This document shows positions 22,445 through 32,336 of a stretch of 64,000 nucleotides of DNA, piece by piece. Position 1 is the first letter of the stretch; each line of letters opens with the position of its first letter. Origin of the DNA: Saccharopolyspora gregorii (GTDB lineage Bacteria; Actinomycetota; Actinomycetes; Mycobacteriales; Pseudonocardiaceae); contig NZ_CP059556.1 of assembly GCF_024734405.1 (NCBI RefSeq), positions 1,364,001-1,428,000 of the forward strand. The letters run 5' to 3'. Made by a program: the position numbers and the translations under genes. The notes beneath the pieces are model-generated. The model was given only the letters and a program-made list of their open reading frames with translations. It had not been told where the DNA came from and ran no database searches.

Positions 22445-22950
22445 GGTTCCACCGTGGCCCGCGCTGCCCGCCGCCGACAGGGGTGATCCGGGAATCTGTG
22501 GATGGACCGGCGCCCTGTGGACAACTCGTGACCGCGCCCGGGGGGTCTTTGCCGGTCGAGTACACTGTGACGGCGGTTTCGTGTGCGCACGATCCGACTT
22601 CGCGTGTCCGCGCGTCGCCGCCGGAAACCCGATCCCGGAGCAACGACCGGTTCGGGGAACCGACAACTCCAGCTCTCCCACGACGCCCGACGGCTGTGCC
22701 CGGTGGTGTCGATGTCGGCGCCGCACGGCGTCGAGCCGCCCGGCAGGCCCGGACGGGCCGCCACCGAGCGGCGGGGGATGCGGTTCGTCGGTCCGGCGCG
22801 GCAGCGGTGCCTCCGAGGTCCCGGCCGTCGAGGCCAGGGCGGGGGCATCGAACGCGGGCACCAGGGCGGCAGGTCACCCGGCCCGCCGCGAGAACCGAAA
22901 CCCGCGCACCGCTCGGCGGTGCGCCCGACACAAGAGGTGCGAACAAGGCC
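22445..22950 (+). promoter_or_regulatory. Upstream region and long leader of rpsB
   Basis: These 506 bases lie between the divergent M23 gene and rpsB. TACACT at 22561-22566 is a good TANNNT -10 candidate and would give a leader of about 380 bases. Long open frames in phase with rpsB cross the region but have no ribosome-binding site or family resemblance. No rpsB autoregulatory motif was recognised by eye. Confidence 0.4.
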
Positions 22951-23778
22951 ATGGCCGTCGTCACCATGAAGCAGCTGCTCGACAGCGGCGTGCACTTCGG
23001 GCACCAGACCCGGCGCTGGAACCCGAAGATGAAGCGCTACATCTTCACCGAGCGCAACGGCATCTACATCATCGACCTGCAGCAGACGCTGTCGTACATC
23101 GATGCGGCGTACGACTTCGTCAAGCAGACGGTCGCCCACGGCGGGACGATCCTGTTCGTCGGCACCAAGAAGCAGGCGCAGGAAGCGATCGCGGAGCAGT
23201 CGCTGCGCGTCGGCATGCCCTACGTGAACCAGCGCTGGCTGGGCGGCATGCTCACGAACTTCCAGACGGTGCACCGCCGTCTCCAGCGGCTCAAGGAGCT
23301 GGAGGCGATGGAGCAGACCGGCGGCTTCGAGGGGCGCACCAAGAAGGAAATCTTGATGCTGACCCGCGAGAAGGACAAGCTGGAGAAGACCCTCGGCGGC
23401 ATCCGCGACATGTCCAAGATCCCCAGCGCCGTCTGGATCGTGGACACGAAGAAGGAGCACATCGCCGTCGGCGAGGCTCGCAAGCTGAACATCCCGGTCG
23501 TCGCGATCCTGGACACCAACTGCGACCCGGACGAGGTCGACTACCCGATCCCGGGCAACGACGACGCGATCCGCTCCGCCGCGCTGCTGACCCGCGTGGT
23601 GGCCGACGGTGTCGCCGCCGGTCTGATGGCCCGCAGCGGCCGCGGCAACGGCGTTGCCGAGGGCGAGGAGAAGCCCCAGCCGGCCGGCGAGGAGCCGCTG
23701 CCGGAGTGGGAGCAGCAGCTGCTGACCACCGGTTCCGGTGAGGGTGCGGCGAAGGCCGACGAGCCCGCCCAGTCCTGA
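22951..23778 (+). CDS. rpsB: Ribosomal protein uS2
   Basis: uS2 is a 30S protein. The 275-residue product [45 protein letters not shown] matches fully, with the [14 protein letters not shown] and [25 protein letters not shown] motifs. The C-terminal acidic tail of about 45 residues is actinobacterial. ATG 22951 is chosen; AAGAGGTGCG lies upstream. It is followed by an attenuator-like hairpin and then tsf. Confidence 0.97.
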   Translation: MAVVTMKQLLDSGVHFGHQTRRWNPKMKRYIFTERNGIYIIDLQQTLSYIDAAYDFVKQTVAHGGTILFVGTKKQAQEAIAEQSLRVGMPYVNQRWLGGMLTNFQTVHRRLQRLKELEAMEQTGGFEGRTKKEILMLTREKDKLEKTLGGIRDMSKIPSAVWIVDTKKEHIAVGEARKLNIPVVAILDTNCDPDEVDYPIPGNDDAIRSAALLTRVVADGVAAGLMARSGRGNGVAEGEEKPQPAGEEPLPEWEQQLLTTGSGEGAAKADEPAQS

Positions 23779-23786
23779 TTCCGACC

Positions 23787-23815
23787 GTGCCGGTCACCCC
23801 AGCGGTGACCGGCAC
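23787..23815 (+). terminator. Hairpin between rpsB and tsf
   Basis: A 12-bp perfect stem (23787-23798 with 23804-23815) and five-base loop lie 9 bases after the rpsB stop, without a U-tract. It may be a partial terminator lowering tsf relative to rpsB, or a 3' stabiliser. Confidence 0.6.
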
Positions 23816-23985
23816 GATCATCGGGTCTCCCGGCCGCACCGCGGCTCGGGGCCCAGCGGCGGCGGGCGTCGAGCACGACCCGCCGCCCATTCGCGTCGCG
23901 AGCGGCCGCGGACGCACGTGCTGCCTCCGCTGCCGCCGCTGATCTTCCGCTGTGCACACATTCCGAAAAAGGACGGACCCGCACG

Positions 23986-24801
23986 ATGGCGAACTACACT
24001 GCGGCCGACGTCAAGCGTCTCCGTGACCTGACCGGCGCCGGCATGATGGACTGCAAGAAGGCCCTCACCGAGACCGACGGGGACTTCGACAAGGCCGTGG
24101 AGGTCCTGCGCATCAAGGGTGCCAAGGACATCGGCAAGCGCGCCGAGCGCTCCGCCGCCGAGGGCCTGGTCGTCGCCGCCGGCGGTGCGATGATCGAGCT
24201 GAACAGCGAGACGGACTTCGTCGCCAAGAACGACGAGTTCATCGCGCTGGCGGACAAGGTCGTCGAGGCCGCGAAGGCCGCGAACTCCTCCGACCTGGAG
24301 ACGGTCAAGGCCGCCCCGCTGGGCGACAAGACCATCGGTGAGGCCGTGCAGGACCTCGCCGTCAAGATCGGCGAGAAGCTGGAGCTGCGCCGCGTCGTCG
24401 TCTTCGACGGCCAGGTGACCACCTACCTGCACCGCCGCGCCGCGGACCTCCCGCCGGCCGTGGGCGTGCTGGTCGAGTACACCGGCTCCGACGAGGACGC
24501 CGCGCGCAACGCCGCGATGCAGGTGGCGGCCCTGAAGGCCACCTACCTCAGCCGCGACGACGTCCCCGAGGACGTGGTGGCCAACGAGCGCCGCATCGCC
24601 GAGGAGACCGCGCGCGCCGAGAACAAGCCGGAGCAGGCCCTCCCGAAGATCATCGAGGGTCGTCTGAACGGCTTCTTCAAGGAGAACGTGCTGCTCGACC
24701 AGCCGTCGGTGCAGGACAACAAGAAGACCGTCAAGGCCCTGCTGGACGAGGCAGGCGTGACCGTGACCCGCTTCGCGCGGTTCGAGGTCGGCCAGGCCTG
24801 A
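23986..24801 (+). CDS. tsf: Elongation factor Ts
   Basis: EF-Ts exchanges GDP for GTP on EF-Tu. The 271-residue protein begins [41 protein letters not shown] (UBA-like domain), has [16 protein letters not shown]-type and [24 protein letters not shown] motifs, and ends in the coiled/dimer part with [16 protein letters not shown]. The ATG follows AAAGGACGGACCC. Confidence 0.97.
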   Translation: MANYTAADVKRLRDLTGAGMMDCKKALTETDGDFDKAVEVLRIKGAKDIGKRAERSAAEGLVVAAGGAMIELNSETDFVAKNDEFIALADKVVEAAKAANSSDLETVKAAPLGDKTIGEAVQDLAVKIGEKLELRRVVVFDGQVTTYLHRRAADLPPAVGVLVEYTGSDEDAARNAAMQVAALKATYLSRDDVPEDVVANERRIAEETARAENKPEQALPKIIEGRLNGFFKENVLLDQPSVQDNKKTVKALLDEAGVTVTRFARFEVGQA

Positions 24802-24807
24802 TCCCGC

Positions 24808-24839
24808 CCGGCGCGGCGGTCCTCCGACCGCCGCGCCGG
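24808..24839 (+). terminator. Terminator hairpin after tsf
   Basis: A 14-bp perfect stem (24808-24821 with 24826-24839) with a four-base loop starts just after the tsf stop. Two further, weaker hairpins follow (around 24850-24875 and 24891-24925), so read-through into pyrH is probably limited. Confidence 0.7.
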
Positions 24840-24991
24840 TTCCGCGTCGCCGCCACCGGACGATCCCGGTGGCGGGGTTCGCGACCCGCACGCCCCGCCT
24901 CCGCCCAGTGGGAGGGCGGGGCGTTCGCGCAGCGCAGCACAGGTGGTGCTGCACGATCACCGTGGAACAACGGCCCTCCAGGAGGAACCCA

Positions 24992-25741
24992 GTGACCGAC
25001 GACGGCACGTCGGAAGACGGCTACGGGCGTGTGCTGCTCAAGCTGGGCGGTGAGATGTTCGGCGGTGGCGCCGTCGGCGTCGATCCGGACGTGGTGGGAA
25101 CGGTGGCCAGGCAGATCGCCGAGGTCGTCGCGAGCGGGGTCGAGGTCGCCGTGGTCATCGGCGGCGGGAACTTCTTCCGCGGTGCGGAGCTGCAGCAGCG
25201 CGGCATGGAACGCGCCCGCGGCGACTACATGAGCATGCTGGGCACGGTGATGAACTGCCTGGCGCTGCAGGACTTCCTGGAGCGCGAGCACGACATCGAC
25301 ACCCGGGTGATGACGGCGATCGAGATGGGCCAGGTCGCCGAGCCGTACATCCCGCGCCGCGCGAGCAGGCACATGGAGAAGGGCCGCGTGGTCATCTTCG
25401 GTGCCGGTACCGGGATGCCGTACTTCTCCACCGACACCGCCGCCGCCCAGCGCGCGCTGGAGATCGGCTGCGAGGTCGTGCTGATGGCGAAGGCCGTCGA
25501 CGGCGTCTACACCGCGGACCCGAAGACGGACCCGACGGCGGTGCGCTTCGACGCGGTCAGCCACCGCGAGGTGCTGGAGCGGGGCTTGAAGGTCGCCGAC
25601 GCGACCGCGTTCAGCCTCTGCATGGACAACGCCATGCCGATCCTCGTGTTCAACCTCCTGCAGGAGGGCAACATCGCCCGCGCGGTTCGCGGTGAGAAGA
25701 TCGGAACCCTGGTCAGCACCCCTGCCGCAGCGCCTGCGTGA
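24992..25741 (+). CDS. pyrH: UMP kinase
   Basis: PyrH phosphorylates UMP to UDP; it is a hexameric amino-acid-kinase-fold enzyme. The 249-residue protein shows [74 protein letters not shown] and [15 protein letters not shown]. The GTG at 24992 after CCAGGAGGAACCC is the start; an upstream open frame in phase is the leader. frr follows 96 bases later. Confidence 0.97.
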   Translation: MTDDGTSEDGYGRVLLKLGGEMFGGGAVGVDPDVVGTVARQIAEVVASGVEVAVVIGGGNFFRGAELQQRGMERARGDYMSMLGTVMNCLALQDFLEREHDIDTRVMTAIEMGQVAEPYIPRRASRHMEKGRVVIFGAGTGMPYFSTDTAAAQRALEIGCEVVLMAKAVDGVYTADPKTDPTAVRFDAVSHREVLERGLKVADATAFSLCMDNAMPILVFNLLQEGNIARAVRGEKIGTLVSTPAAAPA

Positions 25742-25837
25742 CGCTGCTGAGATCCTGATCGGGTCCGCTGACGACGCTTCACCGCGTCGCGCGGCGCGCA
25801 CTGCACGTACATCGGCCGCCACACCTAAGGAGCAACC

Positions 25838-26395
25838 GTGATCGACGAGGCCCTCCTCGACGGCGAGGAGAAGATGGAGAAGGCGGTGCACGTGGCCAAG
25901 GACGACCTGGCCACGGTTCGCACCGGCCGTGCCAACCCGGCGATGTTCTCCGGCATCGTCGTCGACTACTACGGTTCGCCGACGCCGCTGAACCAGCTGG
26001 CCAGCGTCAGCGTGCCCGAAGCCCGGCTGGTCGTCATCAAGCCCTACGACTCCAGCCAGCTCGCGGCGATGGAGAAGGCCATCCGGGACTCGGACCTGGG
26101 CGTGAACCCGTCGAACGACGGTCAGCTGATCCGGATCGCGATCCCGCAGATGACCGAGGAGCGCCGCAAGGAGATGGTCAAGCTCGCCAAGCACAAGGGC
26201 GAGGAAGGCAAGATCACCATCCGCGGCATCCGGCGCAAGGTCAAGGAAGGCATCGACCGCGCGGTCAAGGACGGCGACGCGGGCGAGGACGAGGGCACGC
26301 GCGGTGAGAAGGAGCTGGACAACCTCACCCACCGCTTCACGGCCCAGATCGATGAGCTCGTCAAGCACAAGGAAGCAGAGCTCCTCGAAGTTTGA
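25838..26395 (+). CDS. frr: Ribosome recycling factor
   Basis: RRF splits post-termination ribosomes with EF-G. The 185-residue protein has the family signature: [42 protein letters not shown], then [47 protein letters not shown]. The start is GTG after TAAGGAGCAACC. Confidence 0.97.
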   Translation: MIDEALLDGEEKMEKAVHVAKDDLATVRTGRANPAMFSGIVVDYYGSPTPLNQLASVSVPEARLVVIKPYDSSQLAAMEKAIRDSDLGVNPSNDGQLIRIAIPQMTEERRKEMVKLAKHKGEEGKITIRGIRRKVKEGIDRAVKDGDAGEDEGTRGEKELDNLTHRFTAQIDELVKHKEAELLEV

Positions 26396-26577
26396 GAGGC
26401 TGTCTTGCAACTGTGGTTCGCGGCTGCCGGGCCGCTTTCGCCGGCGGCGCCCGCGTGGGCGTCTGGTCGTTTCCGCTCGTGTCCGCCCGGGGTCAGGCCG
26501 CAGGCCGCCCGGGTGCCGGGTGTGCTGGACCCGGGCGACCTTCGGTGACGACCAGCCAGCGCGAAGGTGAGTCCGGG

Positions 26578-27423
26578 ATGTCCGCTTCCGCACCGGACGA
26601 GCCGTCGCGCCCCTCCCGGGCGGGTCGTGATCTGCGGGCGGCGATCGCGGTGGGCGTCGTGCTGGGCGCCGCGGTGATCCTGTCGTTGCTGATGCTGCGG
26701 CACCTGTTCATCGGCATCGTCGCGGTGGCGGCCGCGGTGTCCACGGTGGAGCTGGCCGGGGCGCTGCGCCGCGGCGCGGACATCCGGGTGAGCCTGCTGC
26801 CCGTGCTGGTGGGCGGGCAGCTGATGATCTGGTTGTCCTGGCCGTTCGGGCTGCGTGGCCTGCTGGTGGCGTTCACGATCACGACGTTGGGCTGCCTGGC
26901 GTGGCGGTTCCGGCTCGGCGTGGACGGTTATCTGCGCGATGTGACGGCGTCGGTGTTCACCGCCGCGTACGTCCCGATGTTCGCGTCGTTCGCGGCGATG
27001 CTGGCGGTGCCGTCGGACGGCGCGTTCCGCGCGCTGTGCTTCATGATCGGTGTGGTGGCCTCGGACACCGGTGGTTACGCGTTCGGCGTCCTGCTGGGCA
27101 AGCACCCGATGGCGCCGTCGATCAGCCCGAAGAAGTCCTGGGAGGGCTTCGCGGGTTCGATGCTGACGGGCGCCGTGGCGGGCGTGCTGTCGGTGGTGCT
27201 GCTGCTGGGCGGCGAGTGGTGGCAGGGCGCGCTGTTCGGCGCCGCGCTGGTGTGCAGCGCGACGCTGGGCGACCTGATGGAGTCGGTCATCAAGCGGGAC
27301 CTGGGGATCAAGGACATGGGCAACATGCTGCCCGGTCACGGTGGCCTGATGGACCGGATGGATTCGCTGCTGCCGTCCGCGGTGGTGGCGTGGATGATGT
27401 TGTTCTGGCTGCTCCCGCAATGA
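26578..27423 (+). CDS. cdsA: Phosphatidate cytidylyltransferase CdsA
   Basis: CdsA makes CDP-diacylglycerol from phosphatidate and CTP for phospholipid synthesis. The 281-residue membrane protein has about eight hydrophobic segments and ends with the family signature around GDLMESVIKRDLGIKDMGNMLPGHGGLMDRMDSLL. ATG 26578 follows GCGAAGGTGAG; an in-frame GTG at 26545 is less likely. The stop overlaps the methyltransferase start. In many actinobacteria rlmN follows cdsA; here about 5 kb intervenes. Confidence 0.95.
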   Translation: MSASAPDEPSRPSRAGRDLRAAIAVGVVLGAAVILSLLMLRHLFIGIVAVAAAVSTVELAGALRRGADIRVSLLPVLVGGQLMIWLSWPFGLRGLLVAFTITTLGCLAWRFRLGVDGYLRDVTASVFTAAYVPMFASFAAMLAVPSDGAFRALCFMIGVVASDTGGYAFGVLLGKHPMAPSISPKKSWEGFAGSMLTGAVAGVLSVVLLLGGEWWQGALFGAALVCSATLGDLMESVIKRDLGIKDMGNMLPGHGGLMDRMDSLLPSAVVAWMMLFWLLPQ

Positions 27424-28148
27424 TCGGGTCGGGCGATCCGGCCCGGATCACGCCGAGTCCGAACATCTGGCACTGGCCGGACGTCTACGAGCGGGAGAAC
27501 CGCGCGCAGGACGTGTCCGGCGCGCTGTGGGCGGCGTTGCGCGCGAGCTGCGACTGGTCCGGCGGCGACGTGGTGGACGTGGGCTGCGGCGACGGGTTCC
27601 ACCTGGGGGTCTTCGCGGAGTCGGCGCGTTCGGTGGTGGGGGTGGAACCGCACCCGCCGCTGGTGGAGCGAGCGCGCTCGCGGGTGGCCGGGATGCCGGG
27701 GGTGGCGGTGCTGCAGGCTCCTGCGCAGCGGTTGCCGCTGGCCGGTGCCTGCGCGGACCTGGTGCACGCCCGGACCGCGTACTTCTTCGGACCGGGCTGC
27801 GAGCCGGGGCTGGTGGAGGCCGAGCGGGTGCTGCGGCCGGGTGGCACGCTCGCGATCGTCGACCTGGACGGGTCGTGCTCGCCGTACGGCGACTGGATGC
27901 GCGCGGATTCGCCGCGGTTCGACCCGGTCGCGGTGGAGCGGTTCTTCCAGCTGCACGGTTTCCGCAGCGAGTCGGTGCGCGCGGTGTGGCGGTTCGCGGA
28001 CCGGGCCGAGCTGGCGGCGGTGCTGGGGATCGAGTTCTCGCCGAAGGTGGCGCGCCGGGCGTTGCGGCAGATCTCCGGCTGCGAGTTCGAAGTGGGTTAT
28101 CGGGTGCGCATTCGCACTCGTCCGGTGGGGCTGCTCCGAGGTTCTTGA
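27420..28148 (+). CDS. Class I SAM-dependent methyltransferase
   Basis: This 242-residue Rossmann methyltransferase has motif I VVDVGCGDGFHLGVF, the acidic motif II SVVGVEPHPPLVERA, motif III APAQRLPLAGACADLVHAR, and the motif VLRPGGTLAIVDLD. The substrate is unknown; the family covers small molecules, lipids and quinones. The ATG overlaps the cdsA stop in ATGA, so it is translated with cdsA, which hints at a lipid substrate without proving it. Confidence 0.88.
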   Translation: MIGSGDPARITPSPNIWHWPDVYERENRAQDVSGALWAALRASCDWSGGDVVDVGCGDGFHLGVFAESARSVVGVEPHPPLVERARSRVAGMPGVAVLQAPAQRLPLAGACADLVHARTAYFFGPGCEPGLVEAERVLRPGGTLAIVDLDGSCSPYGDWMRADSPRFDPVAVERFFQLHGFRSESVRAVWRFADRAELAAVLGIEFSPKVARRALRQISGCEFEVGYRVRIRTRPVGLLRGS

Positions 28149-28595
28149 ACCGGTGCGCCGGCATTGCCGATTCGCGGTGCTCGAAGATTTCTTCCGAATA
28201 CCGACCGGTACTCGCAGTGTCGGCAAAACACCTGGTGGGAGCGCATGCCGGGTGATCAACGCGCGGTTGCCGACACGTAAAGTAGCGACATTTCCCGAAC
28301 GGCTGGCAAGACCAACCGACCGGACGATCAAGACTTGTCGTGCACTCGGTCGCAGTCACGCCGAGGTGTCCGGGCCGCGGTTCGGGCGCCCCCGAATGAC
28401 GCCTTGTTCGCAGCGCTCCGTCGTGATCGACTTGTCTTGGTGACGGAGTGTGGTGCCCGCCGGGCTGATCCGGCGACGACCCCACCGCGGGCCGCGGCGC
28501 GGCGGCCGGGCCTCGATCGCGGTCTCGGGGCGAACTCTGAAGTGGCCGGGAACCGGCCGGATCCCGCCGCGAACACGTGCAACAGGAGCGACCAG
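28149..28595 (+). promoter_or_regulatory. Non-coding upstream region with inverted repeat and -10 candidate
   Basis: These 447 bases are noticeably less GC-rich than their surroundings in the first half. GTGTCGGCAA (28217-28226) and TTGCCGACAC (28267-28276) form a 10-bp perfect inverted repeat with a 40-base spacer, and TAAAGT (28278-28283) beside the right arm fits TANNNT. This is probably promoter and leader for the membrane protein at 28596. I see no gene in it. Confidence 0.4.
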
Positions 28596-29042
28596 ATGGC
28601 CTTTCACGCGGGCGGACCGGTCACCGCGGGATTGAGCCAGGTCGCGCGGATGGACCGGCGCGAACGAGCCGGGCTCGTCCGGGAGCTGTCCCGGCAGCAC
28701 CCGACCTTCCGGACGTTGTGGCGGCGGTTGATGCTGGCCAGGGCCGTCGCGTTCACCTCGGTGCTGGCCCTGGCGGTCGCGGTGGTGCTGCTGGTGCAGG
28801 ACGAGGTGCCGGCGCGGTGGGTGTCGGTGCTGGTGCTCGGCGGGTTGGGCGGTTTCGCGCACGTCGCGATCGTGCTCACCGACCACCGGTTCGACCTGCT
28901 GCTCGCGGTGCTCGGCGCGCACCGCACCGACCAGTTGCACGACCGCCTCCTCGCCGACGAGCTCTACGGCTCGGGGACGTCCGAGGACGAGCGGGCGGAA
29001 GGGGAGGAGCCGCGGGCCGAGCACGACCGCCGCGCCTCCTGA
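28596..29042 (+). CDS. Small membrane protein of unknown function
   Basis: This 148-residue protein has two transmembrane helices (AVAFTSVLALAVAVVLLV and VSVLVLGGLGGFAHVAIVL) behind a basic cytoplasmic segment of about 50 residues, and an acidic tail rich in Glu and Asp. The first helix is preceded by Arg-rich sequence (LWRRLMLAR). The ATG at 28596 follows CAGGAGCGACC. It ends 7 bases before the convergent DtxR-type gene. I do not recognise a family. Confidence 0.65.
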   Translation: MAFHAGGPVTAGLSQVARMDRRERAGLVRELSRQHPTFRTLWRRLMLARAVAFTSVLALAVAVVLLVQDEVPARWVSVLVLGGLGGFAHVAIVLTDHRFDLLLAVLGAHRTDQLHDRLLADELYGSGTSEDERAEGEEPRAEHDRRAS

Positions 29043-29049
29043 CCGGAGG

Positions 29050-29730
29050 TCAGCTGCGGATGGACAGCGTGCTCGCGATCTCGGTGCCGAGGAAGTGCGT
29101 CTCGGCCTCCGCCGGTTCCCCCACTCGCACCACGAGCGGGCCGCCGAACGGTTTGCGCTCCACCACCTCGATGCGCGCGCCGAGGATCATCCCGTGGTCG
29201 GTGAGGTAGCGCAGCAGCTCCGAATCCGTGTCCCAGACCCGCGCGATGGTGCCGACGGTGCCCGGTTCGACCTGGTCCAGCAGCCGGGTGGTGGGCTTCT
29301 CCACGACGCCGTCCGCGGTGGGGATGGGGTCGCCGTGCGGGTCGTGGGTGGGGTGGCCGAGCTTCGCGGCGATGTGCTCGATGAGCTCGTCGGAGACGGC
29401 GTGCTCCAGCGCGTCGGCCTCCGGGTGCACCTCGTCCCAGGTGTAGTCGAGGACCTCCACCAGGAACAGCTCCAGCAGCCGGTGCCTGCGCAGCACGTCG
29501 TAGGCGAGCCTGCGGCCTTCCGCGGTGAGTTCGACGCTGCGGTAGCGGATGTGCGTGACCAGCCCCAGCTGGGCCAGCTTGGTGATCATCCCGGAGACGG
29601 AGGAGGGGCTGAGCCCCAGCCGCTGCGTCAGCGTCGCGTTGGTCACGGCCACCCCGCGCTCGGTGAGCCCGTAGATCGCCCGGACGTAGTCCTCCACGGA
29701 CGCCGAAGGGCGTTCGGCCATGCTCGTCAT
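29050..29730 (-). CDS. DtxR/MntR-family metal-dependent repressor
   Basis: This 226-residue regulator has an N-terminal winged helix (SVEDYVRAIYGLTERGVAVTNATLTQRLGLSPSSVSGMITKLAQLGLV), a dimerisation/metal domain (RRHRLLELFLVEVLDYTWDEVHPEADALEHAVSDELIEHI) with the expected Glu and His ligands, and a C-terminal FeoA/SH3-like domain. It is the last gene of the metal transporter operon and most likely represses it when Mn or Fe is sufficient. The start is placed at ATG 29730; ATG 29721 and GTG 29739 are in frame. Confidence 0.88.
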   Translation of the reverse strand: MTSMAERPSASVEDYVRAIYGLTERGVAVTNATLTQRLGLSPSSVSGMITKLAQLGLVTHIRYRSVELTAEGRRLAYDVLRRHRLLELFLVEVLDYTWDEVHPEADALEHAVSDELIEHIAAKLGHPTHDPHGDPIPTADGVVEKPTTRLLDQVEPGTVGTIARVWDTDSELLRYLTDHGMILGARIEVVERKPFGGPLVVRVGEPAEAETHFLGTEIASTLSIRS

Positions 29731-29773
29731 GGCCCCCACGATAGGAGACCGGGTGGTGCCACGAGTGGGTGGA

Positions 29774-30652
29774 CTATCCGGCGGTGGCGGCCTCCGCGCG
29801 CCGCGCGCGCCGCCGCAGCAGCTCCCGGAACAGCCCCTGCCCGGGTGCGAACAGGTAGGTGAGCAGGAACAGCGCGGCCTGGCAGCACACGATCATCCCG
29901 CCGGTCGAGGTGTCCAGGTGGAAGCTCAGGTAGGTGCCCGCGATCCCGCTGCCGACCGACAGCGCCGCGGCCACCGCCAGCATCCGGGGGAAGCGCCTGG
30001 TCAGCAGGAACGCGGTCGCCCCTGGCGTGATCAGCATCGCGGTCACCAGGATGACGCCGACGGCCTGCAGCGCGACGACCACGGTCAGCGCCAGCATCGT
30101 CAGCAGCAGCGCGCCGATCCGCCGCGGCTGCAGCCCGATGGCGTGCGCGTGGGTGGGGTCGAACGCGTACAGCGTGAGGTCGCGCCGCTTCAGCACCGCC
30201 ACCGCCAGCGTGATCGCGCTGATCACCAGCACCTGCGCGATGTCGCCGTCGGTGACGCCGAGGACGTTGCCGAACAGGATGTGGTTGAGGTCGACCTGGC
30301 TGGGGATCCGCGAGATCAGCACCACGCCCAGCGCGAAGAGCCCGGTGAACACCACGCCGATCGCGGTGTCGCCCTTGAGCTTCGTGGTGCCGCGCACCGC
30401 ACCGATCATGGCCACGGACAGGCCGCCGAACAGGAACGCGCCGACGGAGAACGGCAGCGCGAACACGTAGGCCAGCACCACACCGGGCAGCACGGCGTGC
30501 GAGACGGCGTCGCCGAGCAGCGACCAGCCGATCAGCGTCACCCAGCAGGACAGCACGGCGCACACCAGTGCCGCCACCACGCTGACCAGCAGCGCGCGCC
30601 GCATGAAGCCGAACTGCAGCGGTTCCAGCAGCCAGATCGCGAGGTCGTTCAT
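29774..30652 (-). CDS. Metal ABC transporter permease (ABC-3 family)
   Basis: This 292-residue inner-membrane permease for Mn/Zn/Fe uptake has about eight transmembrane segments, including RRALLVSVVAALVCAVLSCWVTLIGWSLLGDAVSHAVLPGVVLAYVFALPFSVGAFLFGG, which carries the family's G-D-A-x-S-H-A-V-L-P motif. The ATG at 30652 overlaps the ATPase stop in ATGA. It forms the channel with the ATPase at 30649 and the binding protein at 31368. Confidence 0.94.
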   Translation of the reverse strand: MNDLAIWLLEPLQFGFMRRALLVSVVAALVCAVLSCWVTLIGWSLLGDAVSHAVLPGVVLAYVFALPFSVGAFLFGGLSVAMIGAVRGTTKLKGDTAIGVVFTGLFALGVVLISRIPSQVDLNHILFGNVLGVTDGDIAQVLVISAITLAVAVLKRRDLTLYAFDPTHAHAIGLQPRRIGALLLTMLALTVVVALQAVGVILVTAMLITPGATAFLLTRRFPRMLAVAAALSVGSGIAGTYLSFHLDTSTGGMIVCCQAALFLLTYLFAPGQGLFRELLRRRARRAEAATAG

Positions 30653-31371
30653 CGGACTCCTCCCGGCACGCCGAAGGTGCGGGCCAGCACTTCGGGGGCG
30701 AGCACGTCGTCGACGGGGCCGTGGGCGAGGACCCGCTGGTGCAGCAGCACGGCCTCGTCGCACAGCGCGGGGGCGCCGGCCAGGTCGTGCGTGGAGATCA
30801 TGATGGTGCGGCCTTCGTCGCGCAGTCCCCGCAGCAGGTCGGCGATCATGGCCTCGGAACCCTTGTCCACCCCGGCGAACGGTTCGTCGAGCAGCAGCAG
30901 CTCGGCGCCCTGGGCGATCCCGCGGGCGACGAAGGCGCGCTTGCGCTGGCCGCCGGAGAGCGCGCCGATGGGGTTGCGCGCGAGGTCGGTGAGCCCGACG
31001 CGGTCCAGCGCCTCGGCGACCGCGGCCCGGTCGGCGGGCCGGGCGCGGCGGGTGATCCCCATCCGCCCGTAGCGGCCCATCAGCACCACGTCGGCGACGG
31101 TGACGGGGAACGTGGCGTCGATCGCCTCGGACTGCGGCACGTAGGCGACGAGTCCGTCGCGGCGGGCGCGCTTCGGGTCGCGGCCGAGGAGCCGGATCTC
31201 GCCGCGGTCGGGGCGCACCAGCCCCATCAGCGCTTTGAACAGGGTGGACTTGCCGGATCCGTTGACCCCGAGCAGCCCGCAGACCTGCCCGGAGGCGATG
31301 TCCACGGTCACGTCGTCGAGGGCGAGCGCTTCGCGGTAGGAGACGGTCACGTGCCGGGCCTGCACGCTCAT
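30649..31371 (-). CDS. Metal ABC transporter ATP-binding protein
   Basis: This 240-residue ABC ATPase has Walker [18 protein letters not shown]-loop [16 protein letters not shown], signature [17 protein letters not shown], Walker [17 protein letters not shown] and H-loop ISTHDL. The Q-loop wording (PQ-x4-D-x2-FPVTV) is typical of zinc/manganese importers. It is coupled at both ends by four-base overlaps with the permease and binding-protein genes. Confidence 0.94.
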   Translation of the reverse strand: MSVQARHVTVSYREALALDDVTVDIASGQVCGLLGVNGSGKSTLFKALMGLVRPDRGEIRLLGRDPKRARRDGLVAYVPQSEAIDATFPVTVADVVLMGRYGRMGITRRARPADRAAVAEALDRVGLTDLARNPIGALSGGQRKRAFVARGIAQGAELLLLDEPFAGVDKGSEAMIADLLRGLRDEGRTIMISTHDLAGAPALCDEAVLLHQRVLAHGPVDDVLAPEVLARTFGVPGGVR

Positions 31372-32324
31372 CGGGCACCTCCGGAGAGTCCGGCGACGAT
31401 GGTCTCGGCGTCGTGGCGCAACAGGTCGAGGTAGGTGGGCACGGGCCCGCCGGGTTCGGACAGCGAGTCGACGTAGAGGGTGCCGCCGAGCCGCGCCCCG
31501 GTCTCCTCGGCCACCTGGCGCTGCGCCTTGTCGTTCACGGTCGATTCGCAGAACACGGCGGGCACGTCCTGCTGCTGCACGAAGCGGGTGGTGTTCTTGA
31601 TCTGCTGCGGGGTGCCTTCGGAGTCGCTGTTGACCGGCCACAGGTACGCCTCCTGCAGGCCCGCGTCCCTGGTCAGGTAGGAGAAGGCGCCTTCGCAGGT
31701 GACCAGTGCCCGCTGCCGCGCGGGGATCCGGTCGAGCTCGGTGCGCAGGTAGCGCTCGATCTCGTCGAGCCGTCGGGTGTAGTCGTCGGCGTTGGCGCGG
31801 AACTCGGCGGCGTGCGCGGGGTCGATCCGGCTGAGCGCGTCGCGGATGTTCGCGACGTAGGTCTTGGCGTTGCGCGGGGACATCCAGGCGTGCGGGTTGG
31901 CGGCGCCGCGGGTGCCGCCCGCGGCGACCGGGATCGGGTCGACGCCTTCGCTCAGGGTCACGTGCGGGGCTTCGCTGCGTTCGACGAACTGGGCGAACCA
32001 GCTCTCCAGGCCGAGGCCGTTGTCCAGCACCAGGTCGGACTTCGCGGCGGTGAGCAGGTCGCTGGGCGTGGGCTCGTAGCCGTGCACCTCGGCGCCGGGC
32101 TTGGTGATCGAGTCGACGGTGATCCGGTCGCCCGCGACGGCCCTGGTCATGTCGGCGAGGACGGTGAAGGTGGTGACCACCGAGGGCTTGCCGTCCTCGG
32201 CCCGTCCGAGCCCGGCGTCGCACCCGGCGACGAGCGGCAGCGCGGCGGCCAGCGCGGCGATCCCGGCCGCGGCACGCCTGCCACACCGGAAAGTTCGCCG
32301 CACTGGGGAGTGAAGTTTCGGCAC
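31368..32324 (-). CDS. Metal ABC transporter substrate-binding lipoprotein
   Basis: This 318-residue cluster A-I binding protein has a signal peptide ending in lipobox LVAGC (Cys about residue 35). Probable metal ligands are His in GAEVHGYEP, His in ANPHAWMSP, Glu in AVFCESTV and Asp in LYVDSLS. The His-His-Glu-Asp set is that of Mn/Fe binders (PsaA/MntA type), and there is no His-rich loop as in ZnuA, so manganese is my first guess. The GTG start lies 6 bases after a TAAGGT -10 box, inside a palindrome, so the mRNA is probably leaderless. It is the first gene of the four-gene operon. Confidence 0.93.
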   Translation of the reverse strand: MPKLHSPVRRTFRCGRRAAAGIAALAAALPLVAGCDAGLGRAEDGKPSVVTTFTVLADMTRAVAGDRITVDSITKPGAEVHGYEPTPSDLLTAAKSDLVLDNGLGLESWFAQFVERSEAPHVTLSEGVDPIPVAAGGTRGAANPHAWMSPRNAKTYVANIRDALSRIDPAHAAEFRANADDYTRRLDEIERYLRTELDRIPARQRALVTCEGAFSYLTRDAGLQEAYLWPVNSDSEGTPQQIKNTTRFVQQQDVPAVFCESTVNDKAQRQVAEETGARLGGTLYVDSLSEPGGPVPTYLDLLRHDAETIVAGLSGGAR

Positions 32325-32336
32325 GACGAAACCTTA
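32315..32336 (-). promoter_or_regulatory. Promoter/operator of the metal transporter operon
   Basis: On the minus strand TAAGGT (32336-32331) lies 6 bases before the GTG start (32324). GTTTCG (32315-32320) and CGAAAC (32327-32332) are perfect inverted arms around a 6-base spacer that covers the start codon, so a bound dimer would block the transcription start. This is the natural binding site for the DtxR-type regulator at the end of the operon; that link is inferred. Confidence 0.5.

Noticed and set aside
22063-22950. N-terminal extension of rpsB by nearly 300 codons of open frame
   Set aside because: uS2 has a fixed N-terminus matching ATG 22951, and the upstream part has no family resemblance and crosses the promoter region.
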